NCBI RefSeq assembly: GCF_014637405.1
Contig: NZ_BMEY01000013.1
Location: 1-64,000 of the forward strand
Direction of reading: 5' to 3'
Source: Ornithinibacillus halotolerans
GTDB taxonomy: Bacteria; Bacillota; Bacilli; Bacillales; Amphibacillaceae
DNA: 64,000 bases
In this document: positions 62,473 to 64,000 of the stretch, piece after piece
Layout of the letters: every line of letters starts with the position of its first letter
How positions within the stretch are numbered: the first letter of the stretch is position 1
The notes under the pieces: generated by a model
What the model was told of the DNA's origin: nothing
What the model saw: only the letters and a program-made list of their open reading frames with translations
Database searches by the model: none
Program-made: the position numbers and the translations under genes

Positions 62473-63006
62473 TTAATTTAAATTATCTTTCTCGTAATCT
62501 TTTTTCCAAAAATAGCCTATCGCATCAATTAATTCATCTAGAGAGCAATCAAGTATTTTTATTGGAATATTAACTTGAGTTGCCAAAAGGCCTTTATTCA
62601 TCTGATTAAGAAATCTCTTAAAAGGGGTTGAACGATTAATAATTAATTCAGGATCGATTGTGTAGATCCCTAAATATGTTTGACCACCAAAATTCACAAA
62701 ATCAACATCTGCAATTTCACTCCACTTAACAAGCCCAGCCCCTATATATGTAGATTGATCGATAATACCCTCGTTATTCAAAATAATTGCCGGTTTTCGT
62801 TTCAACATACTCTTAATCCAATAGATCATACAAAGACCAAAAAAGATAAAACCTATTCCCCCAATTATAATTAATTTCCAACGATCATTACTACTGTCAC
62901 CAAGACCGACTACTAGTAATAGTCCACTTACTAAGACGAAAAGAATACAGAGGATTCCATAAAGGACCAACTTTCCCTTCTTAGCATAAATAACTATTTC
63001 ATTCAT
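62473..63006 (-). CDS. STM3941-family membrane protein
   Basis: 177-aa protein with two membrane helices (about 13-33 and 44-66) and a soluble part that looks like a PH-type sheet (AIILNNEGIIDQSTYIGAGLVKWSEIADVDF, broken over strands). It resembles the STM3941 family, which has no known function. GAGAGGAG precedes ATG 63006. A single gene, not linked to the neighbouring NUDIX gene. Confidence 0.75.
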   Translation of the reverse strand: MNEIVIYAKKGKLVLYGILCILFVLVSGLLLVVGLGDSSNDRWKLIIIGGIGFIFFGLCMIYWIKSMLKRKPAIILNNEGIIDQSTYIGAGLVKWSEIADVDFVNFGGQTYLGIYTIDPELIINRSTPFKRFLNQMNKGLLATQVNIPIKILDCSLDELIDAIGYFWKKDYEKDNLN

Positions 63007-63108
63007 TCAGCATTCTCCTCTCTTTTGCTAGTATAACTTTCATACTAGATGCATCAAGGGAGAAAAGTCCGATTATATATAAGGACTTTAGTAGGAATAA
63101 CAATTAGA

Positions 63109-63561
63109 TTACTTGTTTGCCAGAAATTCTTCGATAATCTGTTTATGACTACCTACCATTCTCTCTGGTAACTCATCAGGACTAATAAAAGCACATTTTA
63201 TCGATTCAATTTGGTCGATATCCATTTTTCCTTCGAATTCATTTGTATGATAAGCAACAGTAACAACATAAAATTGATCCCCATTTTCAGCTACAATAAA
63301 ATGCTCCTTTCCAGAGTAAACATTTATGAGCTGTAGATGCCCAATTGTTAAACCAGTTTCTTCATATACTTCTCTTCTAGCAACTTCCTCTGTTGATTCT
63401 CCAAGCTCCATTAACCCACCTGGTAATCCCCAAACTCCATTTGGGAAGCGTCTTTGTTGCATTAGTATTCTTCCTTTATCATCTAATATAACTGCAACCG
63501 CGCCGACAAAAATAAGTGGTCTAGTCCCTACCAATTTTCTAAGTTCTTCTACGTATCCCAA
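63109..63561 (-). CDS. NUDIX hydrolase
   Basis: 150-aa NUDIX protein. The complete box GLMELGESTEEVARREVYEETGL (read as GX5EX7REVYEEXGL) carries the metal-binding Glu residues, in the context WGLPGG. Its substrate, probably a nucleoside diphosphate derivative, cannot be told. The start is TTG at 63561 after GGGGAGGGGG; an upstream in-frame ATG at 63627 gives a hydrophobic extension unlike the family and without a binding site. Confidence 0.92.
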   Translation of the reverse strand: MGYVEELRKLVGTRPLIFVGAVAVILDDKGRILMQQRRFPNGVWGLPGGLMELGESTEEVARREVYEETGLTIGHLQLINVYSGKEHFIVAENGDQFYVVTVAYHTNEFEGKMDIDQIESIKCAFISPDELPERMVGSHKQIIEEFLANK

Positions 63562-63612
63562 AGTAACTTCCCCCTCCCCATTAATTCCTATAATTATTAT
63601 AAATGAATATAC

Positions 63613-63640
63613 GAAAAAAAGCGCCAAACCACTTGCGCTC
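63613..63640 (-). terminator. Rho-independent terminator after the PepSY gene
   Basis: On the minus strand AGCGC pairs with GCGCT around a ten-base loop, followed by seven T. It lies between the PepSY and NUDIX genes. Confidence 0.7.
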
Positions 63641-63654
63641 TAAATCGTTATTAT

Positions 63655-63852
63655 TTAATCTATTGTATTTTTATTAATGACGTTTCCAGTAAGTGCATCT
63701 AATTCAATACGAGTTTTTCCATGATAAGTTAATAGTTCTAGGTCATATATATCCTTATTTAGTCCCATTTCAACTACTATTCCATCAATAACACTCTCAG
63801 CAATTTCAATCGCTTGTAATTCAGATATTATATTTTTACAATTTGATTCCAT
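63655..63852 (-). CDS. Small PepSY-like protein
   Basis: 65-aa protein in which residues 14-62 fit a single PepSY domain (AIEIAESVIDGIVVEMGL, then YDLELLTYHGKTRIELDALTGNVI with the G-KTRIELDA-TG pattern, split over two strands). PepSY units often inhibit peptidases, but this one lacks a signal peptide and stands alone. GTGGGGGA precedes the ATG. Its function is unknown. Confidence 0.8.
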   Translation of the reverse strand: MESNCKNIISELQAIEIAESVIDGIVVEMGLNKDIYDLELLTYHGKTRIELDALTGNVINKNTID

Positions 63853-63963
63853 GTTGTATCCCCCACGTCAATTTCAACTACATTACTTTAATAGTTGTAT
63901 TGATTATACTCACACTATAACGCTTGAATCTGATAAGAAAATAAAAACAAGATTAGAATTTGA

Positions 63964-64000
63964 TTAGAAAAAATCCCTCACTATACTATGCGAGGGATTC
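63964..64000 (-). terminator. Terminator of a minus-strand gene beyond the window
   Basis: Stem AATCCCTC with GAGGGATT and six T on the minus strand; the gene it ends lies right of the window edge. Confidence 0.7.

Overview
The window is low-GC Firmicutes DNA. Strong AGGAGG-type ribosome binding sites, many TTG starts, sporulation-type small proteins and homologues of Bacillus subtilis genes point to a Bacillaceae genome of the Oceanobacillus/Virgibacillus kind. It opens in the 5' third of a 16S rRNA gene on the minus strand, preceded by tandem rrn promoters. Most genes are on the minus strand.

Layout. 0.9-4.3 kb: a small spore-like cluster (Cys/Arg peptide, DUF1360, RlpA/DUF3889), an acetyltransferase, a quinone-stress dioxygenase with an MhqR-like operator, and a YndM-like membrane protein. 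4.3-7.8 kb: a large UPF0182 membrane protein and 3-methyladenine glycosylase. 7.9-20.6 kb: a metabolic island. moaC stands alone on the plus strand. A long minus-strand run reads OFA-family transporter, FdhF/YdeP-type molybdo-oxidoreductase, fdhD, moaA, moeB, moeA, moaE, moaD, mobB, mobA, moaB, so transport, enzyme, sulfuration and the whole cofactor pathway are together. An XRE-cupin regulator (probably with an ATT start) and an HMG-CoA lyase sit just upstream. Both the transporter and the lyase promoters carry perfect catabolite-responsive (cre) matches. 21-27 kb: RF3, a c-di-GMP phosphodiesterase (EAL-HDOD), DUF421/DUF4363 proteins and a FUSC-type exporter. 27-32 kb: a 1731-residue secreted subtilase. 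33-44 kb: heme farnesyltransferase, isochorismatase-like hydrolase, cold shock protein, a cell-wall 3D-domain protein, a Tet(M)-like translational GTPase, a flavin reductase and an RND pump divergent from its TetR regulator. 45-53 kb: TldD/TldE, an epimerase-like protein, a MarR-MFS pair, and a gene for a truncated FtsZ-like protein.

Accessory part. At 53838-57207 an apparently intact ISL3-family element, flanked by an 8-bp duplication (CAAAAAAA), carries two passenger genes (MerR/TipAS regulator and DUF2268 metallopeptidase) behind a 19-bp-spacer MerR promoter. It is inserted in the last codons of a DedA/YqaA-like gene, whose original end can be reconstructed. After it come three small genes (one resembling gamma-SASP), a MotA/MotB-like pair with the architecture of ZorA/ZorB but no ZorC/D/E next to it, an alanyl-tRNA editing protein, an MscS gene destroyed by an internal deletion, and small genes (STM3941-type, NUDIX, PepSY).

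The observations most worth following are the FtsZ-derived protein that lacks its own GTP-binding half but keeps the catalytic T7 loop (52108-52935), the passenger-carrying ISL3 element, and the orphan ZorAB-like motor. No CRISPR array, tRNA or prophage was seen. All assignments come from reading the sequence; no database search was run.
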